From Deferrisomatales bacterium (GTDB taxonomy: Bacteria > Desulfobacterota > Deferrisomatia > Deferrisomatales > JARGFW01): a DNA stretch of 64,000 nucleotides. Made by a program: the position numbers and the translations under genes. Positions 26,157 to 34,330 of the stretch are shown here, piece by piece (position 1 is the first letter of the stretch; each line of letters opens with the position of its first letter). The stretch is from the NCBI GenBank assembly GCA_029211085.1, contig JARGFW010000001.1, positions 1-64,000 of the forward strand, written 5' to 3'. A model generated the notes under the pieces. That model did not search any database and was not told the origin of the DNA. It saw only the letters and a program-made list of their open reading frames with translations.

Positions 26157-26722
26157 GGGGCCACCTCCTCTGCCATGACCACCCGCTCGAACGCCTCCCG
26201 GGCAGCCTCGACGTTCGCCTGGTGGTGGGACGGCACTTCCTCGCGGATCGCCTCGCACACGGCATCCAGGGAGACGACCCCGGTGGCCCGGGCAAACGCT
26301 CCCAGGATGGCGGTGTTGACGATGGGGTGGGTGCGGGACCCCAGGCGGTGCGCCTGGGCGATGCGGCTCGCGTCCACGGCGCACAACCGGTACCCGGCGA
26401 ACTGCCCGGCAAAGCTCTCCGGAGCCTTGTCGGAGTTGAGCAGCAAGGTGCCCCCTCGCTTCAGGCCCCGGGTGACCTCGACCACCTGGATCAGGGTCGG
26501 ATCCAGCACCACCACATGGTCCGGCTGGTACACGTTAGTGCGCAGCAGCACCTTCTGTGCATCGACCCGGATGTAGGCCTCCACCGGCGCCCCGCGGCGC
26601 TCCACCCCGAACGCGGGAAACGCCTGGACGTGTTGGTCTTCCTTGAAACAGGCCACCGCCAGGATGGTGGAGGCGACTACCGCCCCCTGACCGCCGCGGC
26701 CGTGAAAGCGGATCTCGATCAC
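26153..26722 (-). CDS. porG: 2-oxoacid:ferredoxin oxidoreductase, gamma subunit
   Basis: The protein has 189 residues from a GTG at 26722, only 4 nt after the regulator stop. [40 protein letters not shown] and [11 protein letters not shown]-like helices define the PorG family. The ORF-track start is 25 residues further upstream in shadow sequence. Its stop overlaps the flavoprotein ATG. Confidence 0.92.
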
Positions 26723-26726
26723 CGCC

Positions 26727-27329
26727 TCACCCCTTTCCTCCGGTGAACACCGTGTGCATCGCCGTGGCCGGCGCCTGGCCCAGGCTGCGGAACGCATGGG
26801 GCACCTGGCAGTTGAAGTACAGGCAGTCGCCCGGGTTCAAGGTGATCCGGCGATCGGGGGTGCGAAACTCCACCTCCCCCTCCATCACGTACACACACTC
26901 CTCCCCGTCGTGGCTGTAGAACTGCATGTCCTCCCGGGTCATGAGGTCGTAGGTGACCATCAAGGGCTGCATCGATTTGTCGGGCTTGTGGATCTCCAGA
27001 GACTGGTACTGGTAGCCGGGACCGCCGCGGCCGTGGTGGGGCCGCTGGGAGAACTTCTCCCGGTCCTCCACTCGGGTCACGGCCACGTCCTGTTCCAGTT
27101 CCCCCTCCTGGATCAGGAACGAGATGGACACCTCCAGGGCCGACGAGATCTTCATGAGCGCCGCCACCGGAGGCTCCCCCTCACCGCGTTCGATCAGCGA
27201 CAGATCTTCCTTGGACAGCCCTGTCTTCCCCGCCAGGTCCTGCAGGGTGTACTGGCGTTTCTTGCGAAGCCCGCGGATCTTGGCCCCGATGCCGACCTGC
27301 CGGCCCTCGGCTGGTGTGCTCCCGCTCAT
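26727..27329 (-). CDS. XRE-family regulator with C-terminal cupin
   Basis: The protein has 200 residues. The N-terminal helix-turn-helix (GIGAKIRGLRKKRQYTLQDL, TGLSKEDLSLIERGEGEPPV) is followed by a cupin domain (FYSHDGEECVYVMEGEVEFR, LNPGDCLYFNCQVPHAFRSL). In this family the cupin senses a small metabolite. It is the first gene of the por operon, 4 nt before porG, so it is very likely the operon's own regulator and autoregulated. The effector could be a 2-oxoacid or acyl product, by inference. Confidence 0.88.
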   Translation of the reverse strand: MSGSTPAEGRQVGIGAKIRGLRKKRQYTLQDLAGKTGLSKEDLSLIERGEGEPPVAALMKISSALEVSISFLIQEGELEQDVAVTRVEDREKFSQRPHHGRGGPGYQYQSLEIHKPDKSMQPLMVTYDLMTREDMQFYSHDGEECVYVMEGEVEFRTPDRRITLNPGDCLYFNCQVPHAFRSLGQAPATAMHTVFTGGKG

Positions 27330-27495
27330 GTTCCTCGTCTCCTCGCTTCCTGTGGACTCGGCCTCCCGCCCGTCGGGTGCCAGTGTGCCACGCCGCCGGC
27401 CATCGGCAAGGGGACCAACGCCGGCATTGCCATCGGCACCATATGCCGTACATTGGCAGGGTCAAAAGGGGGTTCCGGGAACCGGGAGGTGCACC

Positions 27496-27927
27496 ATGCA
27501 AGAACTTCGCTTTCGCAAGATCCTGTTGCCCGTGGACGGTTCCGAGGCATCCGCCAGGGCGGCCGAGGTGGCCGGCGGAATGGCCTTGGCGTCGGGGGGA
27601 GAACTGCTGCTGCTGCACAGCCACAAGCACATCGCCGACTTCATCGGCGAGCCCTACTACCAGCACCTGCTGGATCGCCTACGGAGCGAAACCCGCGCCC
27701 TGCTGGCACCCTACCGCGAGCGCCTGGACGCCGCGGGGGTGCCTTACGACGAGCGGGTTATGGACGGCGACCCGGCCCAGGACATCTGCACCGTCGCCCA
27801 GGTGGAAGACTGCGACCTCGTCGTTATGGGGCGCCACGGCGCCGCCGGGGTGGCCGGCCTGTTGCTGGGCAGCGTGAGCCACAAGGTCGCGGGTCGCGCC
27901 CCGTGTCCGGTGCTGACGGTGCGGTGA
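27496..27927 (+). CDS. Universal stress protein (UspA family)
   Basis: The protein has 143 residues: ILLPVDGSEASARAAEVAG opens the fold. The ATP-binding motif G-2x-G-9x-GS is intact in GRHGAAGVAGLLLGSVS, so this is an ATP-binding type. SHKVAGRAPCPVLTVR closes it. The ATG is preceded by GGGAGGT. It is divergent from the por operon regulator (166 bp). Decayed copies of this gene occur downstream at 28901-28999 and 29943-30093. Confidence 0.92.
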   Translation: MQELRFRKILLPVDGSEASARAAEVAGGMALASGGELLLLHSHKHIADFIGEPYYQHLLDRLRSETRALLAPYRERLDAAGVPYDERVMDGDPAQDICTVAQVEDCDLVVMGRHGAAGVAGLLLGSVSHKVAGRAPCPVLTVR

Positions 27928-28086
27928 CGTACCGCCGTCCGGCATGGGGCAGGGGGATGAAAGAGGCGATGCGCCTGGCCATTGCTCCGGATTCTCCACG
28001 GCTTGTGGAGCAAGAGCTCGGGGGTGCTTCGCGTCTTGCGCGGCGCTTCAGCATAGGCATCCGTGTCCGTTGAGAAGGAAATCTTT

Positions 28087-28115
28087 TTGACGGTTCTGTG
28101 CTCCACTGATAGATG
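28087..28115 (+). promoter_or_regulatory. Candidate promoter of the exported peroxiredoxin gene
   Basis: TTGACG (28087-28092), 17-bp spacer, TAGATG (28110-28115), in a locally AT-rich segment 53 nt before the ATG at 28169. Confidence 0.3.
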
Positions 28116-28168
28116 GCAGCGGGAGGGCTGTAAGGGCTCTGGCTGCCCTCCCCACCTTGGAGGAAACC

Positions 28169-28786
28169 ATGCTTGCCTTTTCCCGCGGGACCCTAGTCAC
28201 CATGCTGCTGGGCGTGATCGCGCTGTCCATCCCGTCCCCCGGAAACACGGGAGATGCGGGTCTGGAAGACTGTATCTACGATGTTGGAAAACTGTCAGCA
28301 AGGGATAGTCAGGCAACGCTGAAGGTTGGTGAATCCGCACCTGAGTTCAGTTTGCCTGAGCTTTCCGGGGAGAGCGTTTCGCTCAGCAAGTTTCGTGGCA
28401 AGAAGAACGTGGTGATCTCCTTTGTCCCCGCTGCGTGGACCCCCGTGTGTTCGGCGCAGTGGCCCCAATACAACGATGCTCGAAAGGTTTTTGAAGAGCA
28501 TGACGCTGTCCTGCTCGGTGTGACCGTCGACAACATCCCAACCCTTTATGCGTGGACAAAGCAGCTGAGCGCAGACGGCGCCGGATTCTGGTTTCCCGTT
28601 CTCTCTGACTTCTACCCACACGGTGCCGTGAGCGAGCGGTATGGGGTGCTGCGTTCCAACGGCACCAGCGAGCGAGCGTTGTTCGTGATCGACAAGGAAG
28701 GGGTGATCCGCTACCTGGAGGTGATGGATATAAACCGCCTCCCCCATTTCGCCCGTATCGAGAAAGCACTCGCTGGCCTCCATTGA
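28169..28786 (+). CDS. Exported AhpC/TSA-family peroxiredoxin
   Basis: The protein has 205 residues. It has a signal peptide (MLAFSRGTLVTMLLGVIALS), then a peroxiredoxin fold: VGESAPEFSLPELSGESVSL, the peroxidatic Cys in FVPAAWTPVCSAQWPQYND (PxxxTxxC form), and GVTVDNIPTLYAWTKQL, with a RYLEVMDI strand near the end. The pattern is closest to AhpE/PrxQ-type enzymes reducing H2O2 or organic peroxides, but the location here should be periplasmic. There is GGAGG ahead of the ATG; the ORF-track start at 28157 is a TTG. Base composition is less GC-rich than the neighbours, suggesting acquisition. Confidence 0.82.
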   Translation: MLAFSRGTLVTMLLGVIALSIPSPGNTGDAGLEDCIYDVGKLSARDSQATLKVGESAPEFSLPELSGESVSLSKFRGKKNVVISFVPAAWTPVCSAQWPQYNDARKVFEEHDAVLLGVTVDNIPTLYAWTKQLSADGAGFWFPVLSDFYPHGAVSERYGVLRSNGTSERALFVIDKEGVIRYLEVMDINRLPHFARIEKALAGLH

Positions 28787-28900
28787 GCACTCCCGTACAC
28801 ACTCTCTCAGTACCCCGATTCAGCAATGGCCGCAGAGGGATTGTGAAGCACGCTTTTCCAACCCCCACCGAACGCAGTGGAAAGACAGATAGACAGGTTG

Positions 28901-28999
28901 GGCCGCCAAGGCGCCGCCGGGGTCACCGGACGGTTGCCGGGCAGCGTGAGCCACAAGGTATCGGGGCGCACCCCGTGTACGGTGCTGACAGTGCGGTAA
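28901..28999 (+). pseudogene. 3' fragment of a UspA gene
   Basis: Thirty-two in-frame codons plus TAA read GRQGAAGVTGRLPGSVSHKV then SGRTPCTVLTVR, closely matching the last 32 residues of the intact UspA gene (GRHGAAGVAGLLLGSVSHKV). DNA similarity continues ~35 bp past the stop. No 5' part is present, so this is a truncated duplicate. Confidence 0.8.
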
Positions 29000-29113
29000 A
29001 CGACTGCCGTCCGACGTGGGCCAGGGGGAGAGGGAGTGGGAGGCCACTTCCCCAAGCTGAGGACCACGTGCGCCCGGGCCCACGGGAATCGGTCTGGCTC
29101 CACGGAGACCAGG

Positions 29114-29680
29114 TCAGTCCATCCAGCCCTTTCCGATCGCCGTGAACGGCAGCTCCAGGCCCAGTTCCGGAACCTGTTGAGCCACCCAGGCGGTGAAGGT
29201 GTTGCTGTTGGGGCCGGGCCACACCCTGTAGGTGTCCGCCCACGGGTAACTCCGTGCGGCAGAGTCCACCGCCTCGATCAGACCGTCGACACCTTCTCCC
29301 CGGCGGTCCAGCAGCAGTTCAGGGCGCTCGCCAAACCAGTAACGGTCCGGGTGGTCTCGCGCGATCCGCACCACCGCCAGCCCGCGCCGTTTCCGCCAGC
29401 CGATCACCTCGTAGACCGTGTACTCCCGCTCATCGGTGTGCTTGGTGGCGATCCAGGTGTGGACCGCGAACCAGCCGCGCCACCCGTAGGCCGGCGCTCC
29501 GTAGACCTGCAGCACAGCTTCCGAAATCCTTTGGGGGTCCGGTGCGATCCCCGCCGGCTCACGGCTGGCTGTTCGCCAGTCGCTGGAGTTGCAGGCGCAG
29601 GTGAGCAGGGCGACCACGATCACCACGCCAAACCTACAGCCCCCTGATCTCCACCACCTCTCGGGCATTCCCGACAGCAT
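29114..29680 (-). CDS. DUF3750-family lipoprotein
   Basis: The protein has 188 residues. The lipoprotein signal ends in the lipobox LLTCAC. The mature region has AVHTWIATKHTDEREYTVYE, GWRKRRGLAVV, PDRYWFGERPELLLDRRG, and the strongly conserved YRVWPGPNSNTFTAWVAQQV with LELPFTAIGKGW. These are the DUF3750 hallmarks; the function is not known to me, though the conserved block looks enzymatic. ATG 29680 is chosen because TGGAGG precedes it; the ORF-track start is 17 codons upstream. It sits between UspA remnants. Confidence 0.8.
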   Translation of the reverse strand: MLSGMPERWWRSGGCRFGVVIVVALLTCACNSSDWRTASREPAGIAPDPQRISEAVLQVYGAPAYGWRGWFAVHTWIATKHTDEREYTVYEVIGWRKRRGLAVVRIARDHPDRYWFGERPELLLDRRGEGVDGLIEAVDSAARSYPWADTYRVWPGPNSNTFTAWVAQQVPELGLELPFTAIGKGWMD

Positions 29681-29942
29681 CTGTGCCTCCAGTTCGTGTT
29701 TTTTGATTCGAGCGCTCAACAATGGTAGCAACGCCTGGCGGCGTTGTCATACCAGGGCAAGCCGATCGCCTGGGAGAAGAACGCCACCCGGCGGAAAGGG
29801 ACCAGGATGCACAGGCCATGGGGAGTGGGTCTGGCAGTGTACGACCGACAAACGCATCGGAGAGGACACGAGTATCGGCGCTGCAACCGGAAGAGTACCT
29901 CAGGCAGAGGTGAGAGATGGAATGCAGATCACGACGTACAAC

Positions 29943-30093
29943 ATGGCGAAGCTCCACTTGCGCAGAATACAGCTACCAACGGACCTGGCTCCAAGGCATC
30001 TTTCCGCGCGGCCGAAGCGGCCGGCTGGCAGGCCCTGGCGTACAGCGGGGAAGTGCGGGGGCACGTCCCGTGTCCGGCGCTGAAGCTGCGGTG
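29943..30093 (+). pseudogene. Internally deleted, frameshifted UspA pseudogene
   Basis: It begins MAKLHLRRIQLPTDLA, parallel to MQELRFRKILLPVDGS of the intact gene. It shifts frame by one, continues GSKASFRAAEAAGWQALAYS and jumps straight to GHVPCPALKLR, matching the UspA C-terminus (GRAPCPVLTVR). About 90 central codons, including the ATP-binding motif, are missing and the stop codon is lost. Confidence 0.75.
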
Positions 30094-30423
30094 CGCACGG
30101 AACCGGGGCGACGATCGGCACCCCCTGGGACCCCGGCGGTTATCGGGTGCCGGCTTGACCCTTCACCTGCGCGGGAGGTAAGACTAGCGGCGTTGGGCTG
30201 GCCCATGGACCACAGGTGGAAAATGCCTCAGCCGGAGGGAAGACAACCGCGCCGCCGCCCTCTCGTCAATGGGGTGCACCTCGCTGACGGCAGCACCCGG
30301 CCGCAGGTTTCCATGGGCCCGCCACCGTAACGCGGAGCGAGGCAGTGCTCGCAGGATCGGGTCCGACAATCGCCCGCGAAATGCCTGCACGCTGCCTGTC
30401 TTGGCTGCTGCTGCACGCAGGAG

Positions 30424-30499
30424 GCGCCTTGCAGTATCCTGCAAACGGGTATCCGCGCAGACAGGGCACTCGACCCCGTCGGCGCTGAAGTTGCACGGC
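30424..30499 (+). other. Possible third, more decayed UspA 3' remnant
   Basis: GGCGCTGAAGTTGCACGG here resembles GGCGCTGAAGCTGCGG of the remnant at 29943-30093. Translation (LAVSCKRVSAQTGHSTPSAL) loosely parallels LGSVSHKVAGRAPCPVL. The surrounding 30094-30579 holds nothing else I can support. Confidence 0.25.
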
Positions 30500-30579
30500 C
30501 TCCCGAATGCTGATGGCAGGAGTTCTTTGGGTCATGGCAACCGAGCAGCGTGCACCCTTGCGGGGTGAAGAAGGATCCC

Positions 30580-31389
30580 ATGCGCCTTAGAGGCTCCCTG
30601 GCAGTGTTCGCTGTGCTGCTCTCCATCGGCATCTTCGGGTTCATGTCCGTGGAGAACTTTTCGCTGATAGATGCGATCTATTTTTCCATCGTGACCATGG
30701 CAACCGTTGGATACGGAGACATCCACCCGCAGACCGACATCGGCAAGCTGCTGGCCCTGATCATCATCGTAGGTGGTGTCGGAACCTTTCTGGGGGTGAT
30801 CGCCAGCATTACGGATGTGTTGGTCAATCGCCGAGAGGAGACGCGCAGACGCCAGAAGCTCGACATGGTCACGGGTCTGTTCTTCAGCGAAATGGGGAAT
30901 GAACTGCTGAAACGCTTCACCCATATGGACCCGGAAACGGAAACGCTCCACCACATTCTCGAGATTTCGTCGGAATGGAAGAGTCGGGACTTCGAAAAGG
31001 CTCGCAAGGCCCTGAGGAAGTACCACCTTGTCGTGGATTCCCGCCGTGGAGATATGCCCGCGCTGAGGGACTATCTGCAGCAGAAGGCAGAGTTGCTCTT
31101 ACGATTGATCGAAAACCCCGCGATTCAGGAACATGAGAACTTCACGGATCTGCTCCACGCGGTCTTCCATCTGCGCGACGAATTGATGCATCGCAAGGGT
31201 TTGCCGGCGTTGGCGGACGCCGACCGGAAACATCTTGAAGGAGACGTTGCGAGAATCTACAAGCTGTTGATCTTCGAGTGGTTGCGATACATGCAGTATC
31301 TGAAGGGAAGTTACGGGTACCTCTTTTCTTTGGCGCAGCGCACGAACCCGTTCGATCCGGAGGCAGATGCCGCCGTCGAAGAACCTTGA
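30580..31389 (+). CDS. Two-helix potassium channel with large cytoplasmic domain
   Basis: The protein has 269 residues. Membrane helix 1 (GSLAVFAVLLSIGIFGFMSV) is followed by a pore loop with selectivity filter TVGYGD at residues 42-47, then helix 2 (LLALIIIVGGVGTFLGVIAS). The ~190-residue C-terminus is largely helical, with charged segments (EETRRRQKLDM; LHHILEISSEWKSRDFEKAR). It is not an RCK/TrkA-N domain, so the gating ligand is unknown. ATG 30580 follows GAAGAAGGA; the ORF-track start (30550) is a GTG. Lower GC than the neighbours and isolation among remnants suggest an acquired gene. Confidence 0.85.
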   Translation: MRLRGSLAVFAVLLSIGIFGFMSVENFSLIDAIYFSIVTMATVGYGDIHPQTDIGKLLALIIIVGGVGTFLGVIASITDVLVNRREETRRRQKLDMVTGLFFSEMGNELLKRFTHMDPETETLHHILEISSEWKSRDFEKARKALRKYHLVVDSRRGDMPALRDYLQQKAELLLRLIENPAIQEHENFTDLLHAVFHLRDELMHRKGLPALADADRKHLEGDVARIYKLLIFEWLRYMQYLKGSYGYLFSLAQRTNPFDPEADAAVEEP

Positions 31390-31583
31390 GGGGCGGCCGT
31401 ACATCGGCTGTCGACCCGACCGGTTCCCTCTGACGCGGATACTTGACCGTCACGGTCATCGCGTAGCCGTCCACCCGAGCTTCCCCAGAATCCCTCCCAA
31501 GTGCAACAACCGATCTTGCAGGCCCCACCAAATCCACCCGCCGGACTCCCCGTAAGGCCCCGCCCCCGCTTGCCCGGAGTTGC

Positions 31584-32252
31584 TCACTCGAACTGGCCCC
31601 TGAACGCCGCCATCTCCTCCCGCAGCCCGCGCAGTTCCTGTCGCAGCTCGGCCACCTCCTGCTCCAGGTGCTCGATCCGCTGGTCCTCTGCCCGCACCTG
31701 GAGGGTGGCGGCTTCGGGGGTGACGTCTGGCGCCGGGGGCGTGAGTTCGGGCTCTCCGCTCAGCAGGTGGGCGTAGCGGTGCTCCTTGCGCCCGGGCTGG
31801 CGCGGCAGCTTCGCCACCAGGGGCGGTTCCATCCCCAGCAGCTCTGCCAGCACCTCCTCCACAGCGGCCAGGTCGGCGAAGCGGCACATGCGGTCGGCCC
31901 GGGCACGCAGCTCCCCGAGGGTCTGGGGGCCGCGCAGCAGCAGTTCGGCGAGCACCGCTACCTCGGGGGGTTCCAGAAGCAGCTTGCCGGGCAGGGTGTG
32001 CATGTACTTGGGCACCCGACCCCCGGTGTCGTCCAGCACCGCCAACCCCAGGGAACGCAGCCGGTCCAGACCGCGAACCACGTCCGTGTCCTCCAGGGTC
32101 AAGACCGGGTCGCGGTTGGTCTTCTGGTTGCAGGCGTTGGTCAACGCGTTCAGGGAGAGGGGGTAGTACTCGGGTGTGGTGAACTCCTTCTCCACCAGAC
32201 ACCCCAGCACCCGCATCTCCACACCGGTGAGGGTGGGCAGTTCCTGTGCCAT
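31584..32252 (-). CDS. yceH: YceH/DUF480 family protein
   Basis: The protein has 222 residues. The hallmark N-terminus LTGVEMRVLGCLVEKEFTTP, then YYPLSLNALTNACNQKTNRD and LRGPQTLGELRARADRM, define two winged-helix units of the DUF480 family. The C-terminus forms a coiled coil (EDQRIEHLEQEVAELRQELR). It is probably DNA- or nucleoprotein-binding; the physiological role is poorly known. It is divergent from hslO with 115 bp between starts. Confidence 0.9.
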   Translation of the reverse strand: MAQELPTLTGVEMRVLGCLVEKEFTTPEYYPLSLNALTNACNQKTNRDPVLTLEDTDVVRGLDRLRSLGLAVLDDTGGRVPKYMHTLPGKLLLEPPEVAVLAELLLRGPQTLGELRARADRMCRFADLAAVEEVLAELLGMEPPLVAKLPRQPGRKEHRYAHLLSGEPELTPPAPDVTPEAATLQVRAEDQRIEHLEQEVAELRQELRGLREEMAAFRGQFE

Positions 32253-32300
32253 CGGCGATCTTCCTTTCGACTCCCAGCTGTGGCGCGCCGGTGAAGGTCC

Positions 32301-32329
32301 TTGTGGTCGGCGTCCCCACACAGTACAAC
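32301..32329 (+). promoter_or_regulatory. Candidate hslO promoter
   Basis: TTGTGG (32301-32306), 17-bp spacer, TACAAC (32324-32329), 38 nt upstream of the hslO ATG. Modest matches to consensus. Confidence 0.3.
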
Positions 32330-32367
32330 CGACAGCGGATGCAAACCAATACCAGGGAGGCCCGCAG

Positions 32368-33258
32368 ATGACACAAGCAGCGACCGGCGATCACCTGGTC
32401 CGTGGCCTGGTGGAGGGGATCAACGCCCGCGTCGTGGCCTGTGTGACCACGGAACTGGTGCACGAGGCCTGCCGGCTGCAGGGGACCCTGCCCAGCGCCA
32501 CGGTGGCACTGGGCAGGGCGCTGTCGGCGGCTGCGCTGATGGTGGCCCTGCTCAAGGACAAGCAGCGGGTGTCCCTGAAGTTCGAGGGCAGCGGGCCCCT
32601 GCGCAAGGTGATCGCGGAGGCCGACGCCGACGGGGCGGTGCGGGGCACGGTGGGGGACCCCCAAATTGACCTGCCCCGCAGTGGCGACGGCATCGCCGTG
32701 GCGCCGGCCCTGGGCCGGGCAGGGTTCCTCACCGTGCGTAAAGACCTGGGTCTCAAGCAACCCTACAGCGGGACCGTGCAACTGTGGAACAGCGAGATCG
32801 CCGCCGACCTGGCCTACTACTTCACCGAGTCCGAACAGCTGCCCTCGGCGGTGGGGCTTGGGGTGTTCCTGGATGGAAAAGGGGGGGTGGCCGCGGCCGG
32901 GGGATTCCTGCTCCAGGCCCTCCCACCGTCCGACCCCGAGGCCGTCGAGGCCCTGGCCCACCACGCAGATGCAGCCCCGCCCCTGTCTGAGCTGCTGCTA
33001 CAGGGCATGGACGCAAAGCAACTGCTGGCACAGATCCTCGGCGCCCTGCCGTTCCGGGTGCTGGAACGGCGCCCCCTGCGCTTCCGGTGTTCCTGTAGCC
33101 GCGAGCGGGTGGAACAGGCCCTGGTTTCCCTGGGACCGGAGCAGCTGGGGGAGATGATTGCCGCGGGCGAAGACGGCGACATCGGGTGTGAGTTCTGCAG
33201 ACGACACTATGTGATCGCCGCTGCGGACTTGGCGCGGCTGCTGCACCGGCGCCACTAG
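32368..33258 (+). CDS. hslO: Redox-regulated chaperone Hsp33
   Basis: The protein has 296 residues. The substrate-binding core (TVALGRALSAAALMVALLKD, FLTVRKDLGLKQPYSGTVQL) leads to the C-terminal zinc centre CSCSRERV...CEFC, with the CxC and CxxC pairs whose oxidation activates the holdase. The length matches the family. GGGAGG lies before the ATG. Its TAG stop lies within the left inverted repeat of the element at 33255-33412. Confidence 0.93.
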   Translation: MTQAATGDHLVRGLVEGINARVVACVTTELVHEACRLQGTLPSATVALGRALSAAALMVALLKDKQRVSLKFEGSGPLRKVIAEADADGAVRGTVGDPQIDLPRSGDGIAVAPALGRAGFLTVRKDLGLKQPYSGTVQLWNSEIAADLAYYFTESEQLPSAVGLGVFLDGKGGVAAAGGFLLQALPPSDPEAVEALAHHADAAPPLSELLLQGMDAKQLLAQILGALPFRVLERRPLRFRCSCSRERVEQALVSLGPEQLGEMIAAGEDGDIGCEFCRRHYVIAAADLARLLHRRH

Positions 33259-33412
33259 CAGGCTGCTGAAAAACCACTTTGGACCGCCCAGAGTTGCTCG
33301 AATGCGTCCACATACTTGCCAGAAAATCCAGTCCGAGTGTTTTTCTGCAAGATCTGGTAACAGGTTTCACTCCGCGAGAGGTGGTTCCCGGACTTTTTCA
33401 GCAGCCTGCTAG
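33255..33412. mobile_element. MITE-like element with 19-bp perfect terminal inverted repeats
   Basis: CTAGCAGGCTGCTGAAAAA at 33255-33273 is perfectly inverted at 33394-33412 (TTTTTCAGCAGCCTGCTAG), bounding a 158-bp non-coding unit. GGCTGCTGAAAAA-type termini are, from memory, seen at ends of some IS families in proteobacteria. No transposase lies within it or in the window. The left repeat supplies the stop codon of hslO. Confidence 0.8.
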
Positions 33413-33540
33413 CGTGGGAACTGGTTGACGGCCCCCCGCGCGGATTGCGCGTAAGGACCGTGAGGGACGTCCGACCAACCCTCGAACGACAAAAGCTCAG
33501 AAACCCCGACAGCCGGCCGGTACCGCGGAAAGGATTTTCG

Positions 33541-34260
33541 ATGCCCGGAGGGACAGAACAGGCAACTCCCAAGTCGGGAAACAGCCGCTGGAGGCTGGTG
33601 GTGTTCGCTGTGGCGGTGGTCGCCGTGCTGGCGGCGGCCCGGTATCTCAACGCGCAGGAGCTTCTGACCCGGGCCCTGGGCTGGATCGAGGCCCAGGGTG
33701 CACTGGGTGCGGCGGTGTTCGTGGGCCTCTACGTACTGGCCTGCGTGTTCCTCATCCCGGGCTCGGTGCTTACCCTGGGGGCCGGCGCTGTGTACGGGGT
33801 GTTGCAGGGCTCCCTGTTGGTGTCGCTGGCGTCCACCCTGGGTGCCACGGCGGCGTTCCTGGTGGGGCGCTACCTGGCCCGGGATTGGGTGGCCCGCAAG
33901 ATCGCGGGCAACGAGAAGTTCGGCGCCATCGACGAGGGGGTGGCCCGGGAAGGCTGGAAGATCGTCGGCCTCACCCGCCTCTCCCCGGTGTTCCCGTTCA
34001 ACCTGCTCAACTACGCCTACGGCCTCACCCGGGTGAGCCTGCGCGCTTACCTGTTGGCCTCCTGGATCGGCATGATGCCCGGCACGCTGCTGTATGTGTA
34101 CCTGGGTTCCCTGGCCGGCAGCCTGGCCACCCTGGGCAGCGGCGGGGGCGAGCGCTCCCCGGCCCAGTGGGCCCTGTACGTGGTGGGCCTGGCCGCCACC
34201 CTGGCAGTGACCGTGTACATCACCCGCATCGCCAAGACGGCCTTGGCGAAGAAGGTGTAA
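33541..34260 (+). CDS. TVP38/TMEM64-family membrane protein
   Basis: The protein has 239 residues and about six hydrophobic segments. The family core is VFLIPGSVLTLGAGAVYGVL, then TLGATAAFLVGRYLARDW and GLTRLSPVFPFNLLNYAYGL. These are SNARE-associated/DedA-like inner-membrane proteins implicated in lipid or solute movement. ATG 33541 has AAAGGA upstream and 32 codons of the ORF-track frame were dropped. It lies 70 bp before the flavin disulfide reductase gene, a pairing suggestive of function together. Confidence 0.88.
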   Translation: MPGGTEQATPKSGNSRWRLVVFAVAVVAVLAAARYLNAQELLTRALGWIEAQGALGAAVFVGLYVLACVFLIPGSVLTLGAGAVYGVLQGSLLVSLASTLGATAAFLVGRYLARDWVARKIAGNEKFGAIDEGVAREGWKIVGLTRLSPVFPFNLLNYAYGLTRVSLRAYLLASWIGMMPGTLLYVYLGSLAGSLATLGSGGGERSPAQWALYVVGLAATLAVTVYITRIAKTALAKKV

Positions 34261-34330
34261 CGAAAAGCAAAGGCAAAGAAATGGTTTTGCCCTTCGCCGA
34301 ATGAACTTCTCGGCAGTCAGGAGACGCACC

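Noticed and set aside
28004-28020. CTCCAC-GGCTT-GTGGAG hairpin after the intact UspA gene
   Set aside because: Only a 6-bp stem with no T-run; too weak to call a terminator.
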